In this document: positions 29,972 through 30,102 of the stretch, one piece after another
Position numbering within the stretch: the first letter of the stretch is position 1
How the letters are laid out: the number at the start of each line of letters is the position of its first letter
Source: JBEKYD01 sp049509915
GTDB lineage: Bacteria > Acidobacteriota > Terriglobia > Bryobacterales > Bryobacteraceae
Reading direction: 5' to 3'
NCBI GenBank assembly: GCA_049509915.1
Contig: JBEKZL010000056.1
Location: forward strand, 1 to 30,102
DNA length: 30,102 nt
The notes under the pieces: model-generated
Databases searched by the model: none
What the model was told of the DNA's origin: nothing
The model's input: the letters and a program-made list of their open reading frames with translations, nothing else
Translations under genes and position numbers: made by a program

Positions 29972-30102
29972 GAAAGCGTGATCTAGCAGGATGCTGAAAA
30001 ATAGCCCGGGGCGGAATTCAGTGTCCTTCCCGCTTTTCTTTCAGAAGCTCCCTGGTGTTTCGCATAACAGCTCTGCGTAGGGGGATACAGACCCAAAACG
30101 CC

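Noticed and set aside
29983..30010. TAGCAGGATGCTGAAAAA as an IS terminus
   Set aside because: The string resembles ends of some IS families, but no inverted partner or transposase is in the window, so it is not annotated.

Overview
The window looks like a chromosomal segment of a high-GC acidobacterium close to Candidatus Solibacter / Bryobacterales. This is inferred from gene content, not from a search. The clues are a remnant of the C-terminal domain that is greatly expanded in Solibacter (TIGR03437 type) next to an SBBP-type N-terminal fragment at 27.1-27.6 kb, 35-residue TPRs with a PGR insertion, an M13 metallopeptidase, an S9 beta-propeller peptidase homologue, and an ECF sigma / zinc-finger anti-sigma / CnrX-like cassette.

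Region 1 (0.4-15.4 kb) is mostly ordinary chromosome, largely on the minus strand. It holds larB (plus strand), a three-gene envelope or metal-stress signalling cassette (ECF sigma factor, anti-sigma factor, periplasmic LTxxQ sensor), an S9 prolyl-oligopeptidase homologue that has lost its nucleophile elbow, a TMTC-like membrane protein with seven TPRs, cydAB for a bd-type oxidase, a small conserved protein, galT with an overlapping Tat-lipoprotein beta-propeller gene, a cytidylate-kinase-like protein and an M13 peptidase.

Region 2 (15.5-18.2 kb) starts with a GT-A-like glycosyltransferase. It is followed by a compact islet of four small plus-strand genes with lower GC and different codon use: a KGG-type basic mini-protein, a 95-residue unknown, an exported-looking 159-residue unknown, and a protein of the YNCIAWA family (which I associate with DUF7689). 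A 13-bp direct repeat lies over the likely promoter of the first gene. This islet is the best candidate here for an undescribed system.

Region 3 (18.2-26.8 kb) holds a sulfite-oxidase-like mini domain, a membrane-fused spermidine-synthase-like protein, a four-gene MacAB-type ABC efflux or lipoprotein-release operon (two permeases, HlyD adaptor, ATPase) and a fumarylacetoacetate-hydrolase-family enzyme. Intergenic copies of a modular, partly palindromic dispersed repeat lie at 21.1 and 25.7 kb, with a related partial copy at 3.0 kb.

Region 4 (26.8-30.1 kb) is a gene graveyard or mobile scar. It opens with a 5' half-tRNA, followed by a collapsed surface-protein pseudogene, a truncated IS630-type transposase, a frameshifted winged-helix gene, a phage-like ECK-motif nuclease fragment, and a head-to-tail 24/25-bp repeat that looks like an insertion-sequence end. 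No CRISPR array, rRNA or complete tRNA was seen.
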